64,000 nt of DNA from QHXQ01 sp045807745 (GTDB lineage: Bacteria > Acidobacteriota > Blastocatellia > Pyrinomonadales > Pyrinomonadaceae): contig JBJMGT010000031.1 in the NCBI GenBank assembly GCA_045807745.1, positions 62,001 through 126,000 of the forward strand. Direction: 5' to 3'. Position numbers and translations under genes: made by a program. The notes beneath the pieces were generated by a model. The model was not told where the DNA came from. It saw only the letters and a list, made by a program, of their open reading frames with translations, and did no database searches. Within the stretch, counting starts at the first letter, position 1. Every line of letters begins with the position of its first letter. Of the stretch, positions 34,395-42,886 are shown piece after piece.

Positions 34395-35585
34395 GTGCCG
34401 CGACTCGATCCTAATTTTTTGAGCGAGCAGGAGTGTAAAGAGATAGCGACGAAGCAGATGCTGTCCTTTATCACTCTTCCTGATACAGAAGCAGAGCCTT
34501 CGTCCCATCTGAGATCCGTACCGCGCGAATTATTGTTTCCGCTTGACGCATTACCAGAGGGGGCGTTTGTAGATGGGCCTGCGTTATTGAACTGGAGGAG
34601 CGACGATATTTATGATGTCGATGGCCTACTGTTGTTGCGTGATCAGACAATAGACATCGGTTCCGGTAACGAATGGCGTGTCCGCACTGCCGCCAGCGAC
34701 TTGCTTCGGACGCAGGTGCATTGTGTTTACGCGGGGCCTGCCATGAATTTTGAAGCTCTTAAAGAGAGCGCGCTAGCGGAGCTTCGGAATCACCCGGATT
34801 TGGAACCATTAATCGTAGACGGTGAAGAGGATGTCAGGCTGGTGTCTTATAACTACCCGAATCTCGGAATCCTATGTTATTCGCGAACCAATCCCGACGC
34901 TAAATTTGTTATTAAGCTGGTGGATTTTACCATTATCCCAGTCGAGCCTTATGAGCCTCAGGAAAACCCCGAGTCGTTGACTGCGGTCTGGTCGCCGTAT
35001 GACATAGTCGTGCGCTCTACAATCGCTCATCTCCGCTGGTTATGGAAGCGGAACATGGCCTTACTTCCGGCACTGCCAAAGTCTCGTAAAGATTTGCCCG
35101 GTGCTATAAGGAGGGCCACCAGAGATTCCATGCCGAAAGAGAGGATAACAACCCCGGCCTTAGACCTGATCCCGCAGAAAACAGACGTGCGCTGTGCCGC
35201 TGCTGCGGCGCAAATGATCCTGAAACAGCATGGTAATGAAGAGAAGAGCCAGGCTGAGATTGCCGGTGAAATGCAGACAGGATCCGACGGTGCAACTCCT
35301 GAGCATCAGGTAGATGGACTCAATAGGCTGGTCGGTAGAACACTTAAAGCTACATTAGACACAGACCCCTCATTTGTGGAAGCGCAGATTGAAATCCTCG
35401 CGGATCGTCCGTTTAAGACAGGCGACTCCATTCACGCCCGCGCGGTCGGCGGTTTCAGGGCCGAAGTGGGAGATAAGAATTGGTTATATATCTATGACCC
35501 TGAGCCCACGAATCAAGGCCGCGTTTATTGCGCGGCTTGGAATCCGGACTATCATCGCAATTTCATGTACGTTCGACCCCTATAA
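34395..35585 (+). CDS. Papain-like cysteine peptidase, C39/C70-type domain (island cargo)
   Basis: 396 residues from GTG at 34395, which follows GAAGGAGGG. The N-terminal 250 residues are unrecognised. The C-terminal 150 look like a papain-fold domain of the C39 or C70 type: Cys near residue 266 in DVRCAAAAAQMIL, His near 345 in SIHARAVGGF, and Asp near 367 in YIYDPEP, in the right order for a catalytic triad. No signal peptide is seen, so it probably acts in the cytoplasm. Together with the CHAT protein it gives the island two cysteine-peptidase folds. Base composition is AT-rich relative to the host. Confidence 0.7.
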   Translation: MPRLDPNFLSEQECKEIATKQMLSFITLPDTEAEPSSHLRSVPRELLFPLDALPEGAFVDGPALLNWRSDDIYDVDGLLLLRDQTIDIGSGNEWRVRTAASDLLRTQVHCVYAGPAMNFEALKESALAELRNHPDLEPLIVDGEEDVRLVSYNYPNLGILCYSRTNPDAKFVIKLVDFTIIPVEPYEPQENPESLTAVWSPYDIVVRSTIAHLRWLWKRNMALLPALPKSRKDLPGAIRRATRDSMPKERITTPALDLIPQKTDVRCAAAAAQMILKQHGNEEKSQAEIAGEMQTGSDGATPEHQVDGLNRLVGRTLKATLDTDPSFVEAQIEILADRPFKTGDSIHARAVGGFRAEVGDKNWLYIYDPEPTNQGRVYCAAWNPDYHRNFMYVRPL

Positions 35586-35851
35586 TTTGAACAGTGTAGT
35601 TTTAGATAATGAATCGCCCGACGCTCTGATGCTCTAGCGTACGCTGAAATATAAGCTCCTTCCCAAGTTTAAAGGCCCGGACGAGAAGCCACACAATGAA
35701 GCCGCTTTTAAACTTCTCGGGCGACATCGAGCCTTGGGCGCAGGAGACAAAAAGCGGCGCGGAAGATTATTCCGAAGCACTGATGTTGGTCGCCCTCATT
35801 GGCCTTCTGGCGAAGAGGGGGCTTTTGACGAACACCACTCAGCTTTTAGAA
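35586..35851. other. Gap before the island's right end
   Basis: No gene is supported. Short open frames exist (one from ATG 35696) but they run through the terminal repeats and have no family likeness. The stretch may hold decayed sequence of a lost gene. Confidence 0.4.
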
Positions 35852-35931
35852 TTTTTCGCTATATGCACGAAAAGCACCGGATTTTTTCAGTATATGCGCG
35901 AACCCATTTTCACTTTATGCGCGAACCTACA
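35852..35931. repeat. Island right end, three TnsB-like sites
   Basis: Sites at 35852-35871, 35883-35902 and 35906-35925 read, on the minus strand, TTCGCGCATAAAGTGAAAAT and two variants; they are inverted relative to the left-end sites. The terminus is CCTACA at 35926-35931. Confidence 0.82.
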
Positions 35932-36698
35932 AAAAGCTTGTCGGCTGAAGCATAAAGTCCGGCCCGAATGTGCTGATAACGGGTGCGCAGTTCTTCGGGG
36001 CCGGCGATTGAGATGTCTAGGTCGCGCAGGCGGCCGTCGTGTAGTCCGTAAATCCAACCATGGACGGTGACCTCTTGCCCGTGCGCCCATGCCCCTCGCA
36101 GGATCGTGGTCTGGCAAACGTTGACGGTCTGCTCGATCACGTTTAGCTCGCACAGACGGTTCAACCGCTCAGTCTCGTCAGCTATCGCGGTCAAGTGCGC
36201 CGCGTATTTCTCGCGCACGTCCTGCACGTGCCGCAGCCAGTTATCGATCAAGCCCAGCTTGCTGTCCGCCAAGGCCGCCCGCACCCCGCCGCAGCCGTAA
36301 TGACCGCAGACGATGATGTGTTTGACGTTGAGCGCTTCGACGGCGTACTGAATCACGGCCAGACAGTTGAGGTCTGTGTGCGTGACGACGTTCGCCACGT
36401 TGCGGTGGACGAACATCTCGCCGGGCATCAATCCGACGATCTCGTTGGCGGGCACTCGGCTATCCGCGCAGCCGATCCACAGATACTCTGGCGCTTGTTG
36501 CTGCGCCAATCGCGCGAAGAACTGCGGCTCACGCGCCGTGATGGCCGCGGCCCATTGGCGATTATTTTCAAGCAGACGCGTCAGTTCGTGCTCCTGCATA
36601 TTTCGTGAACTCATCAAGCCCTCTCCCAGCATGCACGCCCGTGCCCCCGTGCTCAAGTCAGCCCGACGTGGCTCAGGCAATACTTTGATATGAATCAA
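35910..36698 (-). CDS. can: Beta-carbonic anhydrase
   Basis: Zinc enzyme interconverting CO2 and bicarbonate. Zinc ligands are in WIGCADSRVP and VCGHYGCGGV; HGWIYGLHDGRLRDLDI near the C-terminus matches the E. coli Can type. The conserved region begins near MQEHELTRLLENNRQWA, so the true start is probably one of two ATGs about 27 or 32 residues in (36606 or 36621) rather than 36698. The last seven codons (FVGSRIK) and the TGA lie inside the island's right end: the insertion replaced the original end of the gene. Confidence 0.94.
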   Translation of the reverse strand: MIHIKVLPEPRRADLSTGARACMLGEGLMSSRNMQEHELTRLLENNRQWAAAITAREPQFFARLAQQQAPEYLWIGCADSRVPANEIVGLMPGEMFVHRNVANVVTHTDLNCLAVIQYAVEALNVKHIIVCGHYGCGGVRAALADSKLGLIDNWLRHVQDVREKYAAHLTAIADETERLNRLCELNVIEQTVNVCQTTILRGAWAHGQEVTVHGWIYGLHDGRLRDLDISIAGPEELRTRYQHIRAGLYASADKLFVGSRIK

Positions 36699-36767
36699 GT
36701 TGTTTAATATGAGATAATGCCGCCGCTACATGACAATCACAACAGAGCAGGCGGGCATTGATCGGCG

Positions 36768-37259
36768 ATGACGAACAAAGACAATAACGGCGCGCCGAGT
36801 GCGGCGGTCGCTGTCACCATCTTCGGTCAGCCATTCAACCTGCGTGCGCATGCCGGGGCCGAGCACATCGAACGGATCGCCGCGCTGGTCAATGAGCGGA
36901 TGCAGCAAGTGGCGCTGCAACTCACAACGCACGATGTCGCCAAGGTCGCCATCCTTGTCGCCTTGAACCTCGCTGACGAATTGAGTAGCTTGAAAGAGCA
37001 AGCCGCCGCCGCCGAGCGATCAGCCCAGACACCTGCGCCGGAGCCGGCCGCTGACGGCGCAAATAGGCAGACGCTTGATCAAGCACAAGGGGCAACGACT
37101 ACGCGCGATTCATGGTTTGAAACTATCCTCGATGCGCCGACCCCGCCACGCGCCGCGAGCGAACGCTTAAGCAATCAGGTCTCGGCCCGCCTTCAATCCT
37201 TGCGCCAGCCAGACCGGGGCGAGTCCGCCCGCGAAGTTAACCGGCCCGAGCCGGATTAA
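36768..37259 (+). CDS. zapA: Cell division protein ZapA-like
   Basis: A 163-residue FtsZ-ring-associated protein. The ZapA core is at residues 13-75: VAVTIFGQPFNLRAHAGAEH, VNERMQQVALQL and VAKVAILVALNLADEL, then a coiled coil. The tail of about 80 residues is disordered and longer than in E. coli ZapA. The identification rests on the core pattern. Confidence 0.85.
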   Translation: MTNKDNNGAPSAAVAVTIFGQPFNLRAHAGAEHIERIAALVNERMQQVALQLTTHDVAKVAILVALNLADELSSLKEQAAAAERSAQTPAPEPAADGANRQTLDQAQGATTTRDSWFETILDAPTPPRAASERLSNQVSARLQSLRQPDRGESAREVNRPEPD

Positions 37260-37281
37260 CTATGTCCTTTTGCGCGCAAAC

Positions 37282-37722
37282 TTAACCAGCCGTCCGCGCC
37301 TTCTTCGCCTGCCGACAGGGCTTGCAGCGGCGCGGCTGATCAAAACCTCGCTCACGATAGTAAGCCTGTTCGCCCGCGCTCCAAGTGAAGTCCTGCCCGC
37401 AATCGTTGCAGCGCAGCACTTGGTCTGCGCCGTCGGCGGCGGCGGTCGGCGCGGTCGGCGCCCGCTGCTTTTCTTTGGGTTGTGTGCCCGGCGGCATGAG
37501 CGTCTTCAGCCCGTGCATCGCCTCGTAGTTGCGCATCCGGCGGCGGGCGATCTTGTAGGTGACGCCGAGCCGTTCCGCTACTTGTTGCAGCCGTTCGCGC
37601 CGCTCGCCCGTAGCCTCCTGAAACAGTTTATAGACTTCGAGCCAAGACTCGATCACCTCTGGGGTCGCCTGACTACCGACCCCGCCCTCGCTCGCACGCG
37701 ATTCTTGTTCACCTGCTGCCAA
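37282..37722 (-). CDS. Zinc-ribbon protein
   Basis: A 146-residue protein. Residues 20-70 are helical and basic (RLQQVAERLGVTYKIARRRM resembles a helix-turn-helix), and the C-terminus is a zinc ribbon CNDCGQDFTWSAGEQAYYRERGF ending RCKPCRQ, split here as CNDC ... RCKPC. That ribbon (probable zinc-binding, trcl type) is widespread but of unknown role. DNA or RNA binding is an inference from the two parts. It is convergent with zapA. Confidence 0.72.
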   Translation of the reverse strand: MAAGEQESRASEGGVGSQATPEVIESWLEVYKLFQEATGERRERLQQVAERLGVTYKIARRRMRNYEAMHGLKTLMPPGTQPKEKQRAPTAPTAAADGADQVLRCNDCGQDFTWSAGEQAYYRERGFDQPRRCKPCRQAKKARTAG

Positions 37723-37893
37723 CGTTTCTCTCCTTCTAGCGGCTCATACCTGCTCAGCCGGGCTACACCGAAAATCTAAAGTCATACTCAACCAGATTAT
37801 ACTGCCGAGGTGAGTGGAGGGGAAATATGTCGCCGAGGGAAACCACGTAGCCAGTGTTAGCAAACAGTCGCAACGTGTGGCCACTGGCGACTG

Positions 37894-38922
37894 CTAAACT
37901 GCCATTGGATATTCTTCAACTGTGGCCCGCACCAACTCGGCCACCTCGGCGATGAGCGCGGGCGGTACGTCCATGCGCGTCAAGGTCTCGCATTGGCTGG
38001 CGAGATTGATGATGCGGGCCAGTTGCCACCAACCGGCGGGCAGTCGGCCCCCGCCGCGTTCATAACCGAGTGAGAAGTGCGGCTCGCGCACGGGGCTGTG
38101 TCTGCGCTCATATTGCAGAAAGCTCGCGATGTCGAACATGGGCGAGCCTGACACAGCGAACTCCCAATCTAAGACCGCGGCCACAGTCCAACGCCCACGC
38201 GTCTCGCGCACAAGTATGTTCCGGTTGTTGAAGTCGCGATGCACGAGGCGCGTCTCAGTTTGCAGGCGGGCGAGGTCTTCTGCGCGCGAACAGACAAGCG
38301 CGTGCACGCACGCACGCGCACGCGCGTCGAGCCGCGCGCACAGCGTCGGGCTGGCGAGACTGGCGTCGATCATTTCCGGGATCGCATGCGCCGCTTGCAA
38401 GGCTTGATTGTTGACCGCAGGGCCGGTCGCGAGCGTGCTGCTCAGAGGGCAGGTGTAACGGCCGATGGCGGCGAGCGTCTCGCCGATGGCCGCGGCGGCC
38501 TGCGCGATGGCTGCGGCCGCGCCCGTTCTCTTTAGTTGCCGGAACGTGAGACCGGCCACATAGCGCATGACGATAAACGGGCCGACCTCGTTGCAGCCTT
38601 GCGCGTTGACGTGTAGGACTTCGGGCACGGGGATCGGGTCGTGGAGCAGGCGTAAAAGATCAGCCTCCTTCCGGCAAGCGGCCGGGTCGCGCCCGTAGAT
38701 ACGCAGCACGACAGGTTCGGCGGGCGGGTCGAAATCAATTTTGTAATTGAAGTTGCACAGACCTTCGGCCAACCGCTCCATGTTGACGACGCGCCGCCCA
38801 CGAAAGATCGTAGCGAGCAGCTGCGCGACGGCTGCGGGCGCGGGTGCGGGCCCCGACAGATTGGGCGCGGTCTCCATCGCCGGCTGACCAGCGTGCGCGA
38901 CTTGGGAAAGATGCATGGTCAT
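37894..38922 (-). CDS. Phosphotransferase family protein (APH fold)
   Basis: A 342-residue kinase-like enzyme. APH marks: FNYKIDF and VVLRIYGRD (nucleotide lysine region replaced by Arg), HRDFNNRNILV catalytic loop near residue 230 and VLDWEFAVSGSPMFDIASFL with the metal-binding Asp. The substrate is unknown; sugar, amino-alcohol or antibiotic are possible and context does not choose. It lies 11 bases after the MFS gene on the same strand, so both may form an operon. Confidence 0.85.
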   Translation of the reverse strand: MTMHLSQVAHAGQPAMETAPNLSGPAPAPAAVAQLLATIFRGRRVVNMERLAEGLCNFNYKIDFDPPAEPVVLRIYGRDPAACRKEADLLRLLHDPIPVPEVLHVNAQGCNEVGPFIVMRYVAGLTFRQLKRTGAAAAIAQAAAAIGETLAAIGRYTCPLSSTLATGPAVNNQALQAAHAIPEMIDASLASPTLCARLDARARACVHALVCSRAEDLARLQTETRLVHRDFNNRNILVRETRGRWTVAAVLDWEFAVSGSPMFDIASFLQYERRHSPVREPHFSLGYERGGGRLPAGWWQLARIINLASQCETLTRMDVPPALIAEVAELVRATVEEYPMAV

Positions 38923-38933
38923 GCAGAGAGTGC

Positions 38934-40571
38934 TTACTTAAGCGCGGCACGTTTCGCGAAATCCTGTGCGATCAAATGTGTGACGACCGGCGGCGCATCG
39001 CCCACGTGGAAGGCGCGGACGCGCTCTTGCGCGCCCCTGTCTTCGTTGGTGATGCGCGCGTGCTGGCGCATGTGTTCGGCCCACGATTCGACTAAGAATG
39101 TTTCGATGAAATGGCCCGGCTGCGCGGGGTCGGCAAATAAGCCCCAGCGCATTGCGCCGTCGCGCCGGAGAATTCTTTTCACTTCATGCATCGCGGCGAC
39201 AAACTCATCCGCCCGGCTCGGCTCGATCTGGTAATCGACCGTGACCAGGACGGGGCCGGCCTCCGGATGCGGCTCGCTCACGACGATTGGCTCTGACCAG
39301 TGCAGCGACGGCTCAAGATCAAGTTCGCCGCCCACCCGCAGCGGGAAGAAATAAGCGACGACCAGCCCGGCGAGCAAGGTTACGGCCGCACACAGCAGCG
39401 CATTTGAGATGCCGACGTGCGTCGCCACTACGCCCCAACACGCACTGCCCAACGCCATGCCGCCAAAGAAGACGAGCAGGTAGATCGCCAACACGCGCGC
39501 ACGCACCCACGCCGGCACAAGCGTCTGCACGCTGATGTTGAAGCTGGACATCAACGCCATCCACGCAATGCCGCCACCGATCATCACGATTGAGAGCAGC
39601 GCAAAGTTGCGCACCGTCGCCAGCACGGCTGTCGCCAACGCAAACAGAATCGTGCCGCAGATGATTAAGAGATTGATGGACACCTGCCGCCGGAGCGCGG
39701 GCAAGATAATCGCGCCGAGGATCGCCCCCGCGCCGAGTCCGCCCAGCAGGACGCCGTAACTGAAAGCGCCGAGGCCAAGTTGTTGCCGCGCCACCAACGG
39801 CAGCATGGCCCACAACGCGCTCGCGCAACTGACGAAGACACCGGTGCGCACCAGCACGGCGCGCAGTTCCGGCTCGTGGCGCACGTAACGCACGCCGGCT
39901 CGCATCGCGCCGATGACACGCTCGGTCGGCGAAATGCTCTCCGACGGCTCGCGTCGCCAGCGGTAGAGGACGAACAGCACGCCGATAAACGACAGCGAGT
40001 TCAACAGAAAGACGGCCCAGGAGCCGACCGCCGCCACGACGAACCCGCCCAACGCCGGCCCCACCGCCCGCGCAATGTTGAACGCGACGCTATTCAATGC
40101 GACCGCCGAAGCCAACTCAGAGCGGGGCACTAGCTCCGGCACAATCGCTTGCCACGCGGGCGCGTTCAATGCAGAGCCGAGACCGAGCGAGAAGATCAGC
40201 AGTAGTAAAACCCACGGCGTCGTCAGCCCGATGAGTGTCAACAGACCTAGCGCCACGGCCGAGACGAGCATCCAGCCTTGCGTGCAGAGCAGCAGGCGGC
40301 GACGGTCAACGATGTCCGCGAGCGCGCCGGCCGGCAATGCCAGCAGAAACAACGGAGCGTTCTCGGCCGTCTGCATCAGGCTGACCATCAAAGGCGACGG
40401 CGCGAGCGTCGTCATCAACCAATCCGCCCCGACATTGTGCATCCACGTCCCGACGTTCGACGCCACCGCCGCGAGCCACAAGGCTCGAAACAGCGGCTGC
40501 GCTAACGGACTCCATGCAGACGACCGGCTCATTGCTGCTTGCGGCGGCGCGCTCTCATCTAAGCTGGACAT
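38934..40571 (-). CDS. MFS transporter (EntS-like) with C-terminal ABM-like domain
   Basis: A 545-residue integral membrane protein. About 12 helices cover residues 20-415, with family MFS_3 marks NVGTWMHNVGADWLM and PAGALADIVDRRRLLL. The last 110 residues are soluble (VTVDYQIEPSRADEFVAAMHEVK ... HFIETFLVESWAEHMRQHAR, quoted in parts) and resemble an antibiotic-biosynthesis-monooxygenase / dimeric alpha-beta barrel fold often fused to this transporter type. The cargo is unknown. Confidence 0.88.
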   Translation of the reverse strand: MSSLDESAPPQAAMSRSSAWSPLAQPLFRALWLAAVASNVGTWMHNVGADWLMTTLAPSPLMVSLMQTAENAPLFLLALPAGALADIVDRRRLLLCTQGWMLVSAVALGLLTLIGLTTPWVLLLLIFSLGLGSALNAPAWQAIVPELVPRSELASAVALNSVAFNIARAVGPALGGFVVAAVGSWAVFLLNSLSFIGVLFVLYRWRREPSESISPTERVIGAMRAGVRYVRHEPELRAVLVRTGVFVSCASALWAMLPLVARQQLGLGAFSYGVLLGGLGAGAILGAIILPALRRQVSINLLIICGTILFALATAVLATVRNFALLSIVMIGGGIAWMALMSSFNISVQTLVPAWVRARVLAIYLLVFFGGMALGSACWGVVATHVGISNALLCAAVTLLAGLVVAYFFPLRVGGELDLEPSLHWSEPIVVSEPHPEAGPVLVTVDYQIEPSRADEFVAAMHEVKRILRRDGAMRWGLFADPAQPGHFIETFLVESWAEHMRQHARITNEDRGAQERVRAFHVGDAPPVVTHLIAQDFAKRAALK

Positions 40572-40791
40572 AAAATATTCCCAAGCTCGGCTTAAGTTAT
40601 CTCAGACAGTCCGCCACATACTTGACCGACCCGGCGGCCCCCATAGCAACCAAAACTTAACATGCGTGTATCAATCATAAACGCCGTTCTGCTGATAACG
40701 CTAGGGCTGTTAACCTTTTGATTTTGACCCACACTATAATAGAGTTCTCCGGCAGCTACGCCCCACAGACTTGAGAACGGCGAGGAACTTT
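40572..40791. promoter_or_regulatory. Divergent promoter region with TATAAT box
   Basis: The gap between the MFS gene and the M13 peptidase gene. A perfect TATAAT lies at 40735-40740 pointing right, but no good -35 is seen at the right distance. Confidence 0.4.
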
Positions 40792-42882
40792 ATGCGCACA
40801 CATTATTGGAAGTTCGTCTTGTTGACCACGCTCTTGTTGACTAACTGTACCCGGCCCGCGGGCGATCAAGGTAATCGTGCGAGCGAACAGGGGATTGCGC
40901 CGCAGGCGCATGGGCTTGACGTGGCGGGCATGGATAAGAGCGTCAATCCCGGCGACGACTTCTTCGGCTATGCCAATGGCGGTTGGTTCAAGAACACGCC
41001 GATCCCTGAAGACCGCTCAAGTTGGGGCGTGTTCGCCATCCTCGCCGAAGCGGCCAATAAGCGCACCGCCGATCTGATTCAGGATGCGGGCAAGGCGAAC
41101 GCCGCCGCCGACTCGGAAGTGCGCAAGATCGGCGACTACTACGACGCCTACATGGACGAGCAAGCAATCGAAGGCTTGGGGCTAAAGCCCATCCAGGCCG
41201 AGCTTGATCAGATCAACGCAGTCGCTGACAAGACCGCGCTCGCGCGCATACTCGGCAGCGAGTTGCGCGCCGATGTCGATCCGCTCAACAACACAAACTT
41301 CCACACGGATCGACTGTTCGGTCTCTGGGTCTCGCCCGATCTCAACGACCCGGCGCACAATGTGCCTTACCTGTTGCAAGGCGGACTCGGCATGCCCGAC
41401 CGCGACAACTATCGCGGCACGGACGCGAATGACGTGGGGCTGCAAGCGAAATACAAGGAACACATCGCGGCGCTCTTAAAACTCGCCAACGTGCCCGATG
41501 CCGATAATCAAGCAACGCGCATCTACGATCTCGAACGCAAGATCGCGGACGCGCACGTGAGTCGCACAGACTCGATGGACGTGCTTAAGGCGAACAATCC
41601 TTGGCCGCTAAAAGAATTTGCGACGAAAGCGCCGGGGCTTGATTGGCCGAGCTACTTCGAGGCGGCGGGTCTCACCCAGCAGCCGATGATCATGGTCTGG
41701 CATCCGGGCGGCATCATGGGCAGCGCCGCACTGGTCGGTAGTCAGCCGCTCGATGTCTGGAAAGCTTATCTGACTTTCCACGTGCTTGATCGCAACGCAC
41801 GCCTACTGCCTAAGGCTTTCGCCGACGAGTCGTTCAAGTTCTACGGCACGGCGCTCAATGGTGCGCCGCAACAGCGCGCACGTTGGAAGCGCGCAGTCGA
41901 TGCCACGAGCAACGCGCTGGGCGATGCGGTCGGCAAGCTTTATGTGCAGCGCTATTTTCCGCCGGAAGCAAAAGCCGTCGCGCAGGACATGGTCAAGAAC
42001 ATCATCGCCGCCTTCGGCCAGCGCATCGATAAACTCGATTGGATGACGCCCGCCACGCGCGCCAAAGCCAAGGCGAAGGTGGACACGCTCTACGTCGGTC
42101 TCGGCTATCCCGAAACGTGGCGCGACTATTCGGGCTTACAGGTGGTGCGCGGCGAAGCGCTCGGTAACGCCGAGCGCTCCGAGTTGTTCGACTATCACAC
42201 GAGTCTGGCCAAACTCAATCAGCCCGTCAACAAATCAGAATGGAGCATAACGCCGCAGACGGTGAACGCGTTGAACCTGCCCTTGCAGAACGCGCTCAAC
42301 TTCCCGGCCGCGATCCTCAATCCGCCATTCTTCGACGCGGCGGCCGACCCGGCACAGAATTACGGCGGCATCGGCACGGTCATCGGCCACGAGATCAGTC
42401 ACAGCTTCGACGATCAGGGCAGCCAGTTCGACGCGCAGGGGCGTTTGCTCAACTGGTGGACGCCACAAGACCTCGCGCACTTTCGCACAGCGGCCGACAA
42501 ACTGGTGGCGGAGTTCTCAGCCTACGAACCGCTGCCCGGTCTGCACGTGAACGGCAAGCTGACGCTCAGCGAGAACATCGCCGACGTGGCCGGTCTCTCG
42601 GCGGCCTTCGACGGCTATCAACACGCTTACGGCGATAAGGCGGCCGCGCCGGACGCGCAGGGCTTTAACGGCGCACAGCGTTTCTTCCTCTCCTTCGGTC
42701 AAATCTGGCGCGGCAAGCTACGACCTGAAGCGCAGCGCGTCCAGTTGCTAACCGACGGACACGCGCCGGTCGAATACCGGGCCGACACGGTGCGCAACAT
42801 CGACGCTTGGTATCAAGCCTTCGACATACAACCGGGGCGCAAACTCTATCTGTCGCCGGACGCGCGCGTCCGTGTGTGGTGA
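40792..42882 (+). CDS. M13 family zinc metallopeptidase (neprilysin/PepO-like), lipoprotein
   Basis: A 696-residue exported oligopeptidase. The N-terminus is a lipoprotein-type signal (LLTTLLLTNCTRP, Cys near residue 21). M13 marks: VNPGDDFFGYANGGW, zinc motif VIGHEISHSFDDQG (HEISH near 533), ENIADVAGL with the third ligand (about 593), and the C-terminal substrate-binding segment. The ATG at 40792 follows GCGAGGAAC and gives the usual short charged start. It ends just before the acyl-CoA dehydrogenase gene. Confidence 0.95.
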   Translation: MRTHYWKFVLLTTLLLTNCTRPAGDQGNRASEQGIAPQAHGLDVAGMDKSVNPGDDFFGYANGGWFKNTPIPEDRSSWGVFAILAEAANKRTADLIQDAGKANAAADSEVRKIGDYYDAYMDEQAIEGLGLKPIQAELDQINAVADKTALARILGSELRADVDPLNNTNFHTDRLFGLWVSPDLNDPAHNVPYLLQGGLGMPDRDNYRGTDANDVGLQAKYKEHIAALLKLANVPDADNQATRIYDLERKIADAHVSRTDSMDVLKANNPWPLKEFATKAPGLDWPSYFEAAGLTQQPMIMVWHPGGIMGSAALVGSQPLDVWKAYLTFHVLDRNARLLPKAFADESFKFYGTALNGAPQQRARWKRAVDATSNALGDAVGKLYVQRYFPPEAKAVAQDMVKNIIAAFGQRIDKLDWMTPATRAKAKAKVDTLYVGLGYPETWRDYSGLQVVRGEALGNAERSELFDYHTSLAKLNQPVNKSEWSITPQTVNALNLPLQNALNFPAAILNPPFFDAAADPAQNYGGIGTVIGHEISHSFDDQGSQFDAQGRLLNWWTPQDLAHFRTAADKLVAEFSAYEPLPGLHVNGKLTLSENIADVAGLSAAFDGYQHAYGDKAAAPDAQGFNGAQRFFLSFGQIWRGKLRPEAQRVQLLTDGHAPVEYRADTVRNIDAWYQAFDIQPGRKLYLSPDARVRVW

Positions 42883-42886
42883 TCTA

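Larger units (their letters stand above)
25252..35931. mobile_element. Tn7-like-ended 10.7 kb island without transposase
   Basis: The island begins TGTAGGTTCG and ends CGAACCTACA. The left end carries two and the right end three inverted copies of a 20-base repeat (TTCGACCATAAAGTGAAAAT-like), spaced 21 to 31 bases. This TGT...ACA plus asymmetric repeat layout is that of TnsB-type transposase ends in Tn7-like elements. No tnsABC/tniQ gene is recognised inside, so it is non-autonomous or has decayed. No perfect 5-bp duplication is seen; AAAG flanks both ends if each is extended by one base. Deleting the island and one AAAG lets the carbonic anhydrase frame stop inside dcd, which supports this as a real empty site. 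Confidence 0.78.

Noticed and set aside
25252..35931. CRISPR-associated transposon
   Set aside because: The end repeats resemble those of such elements, but no cas gene, repeat-spacer array, tnsABC or tniQ is present.
35696..36070. Open frame starting inside the island and running through its right end
   Set aside because: It crosses the terminal repeats and reads antisense through the carbonic anhydrase gene, with no recognisable domain.
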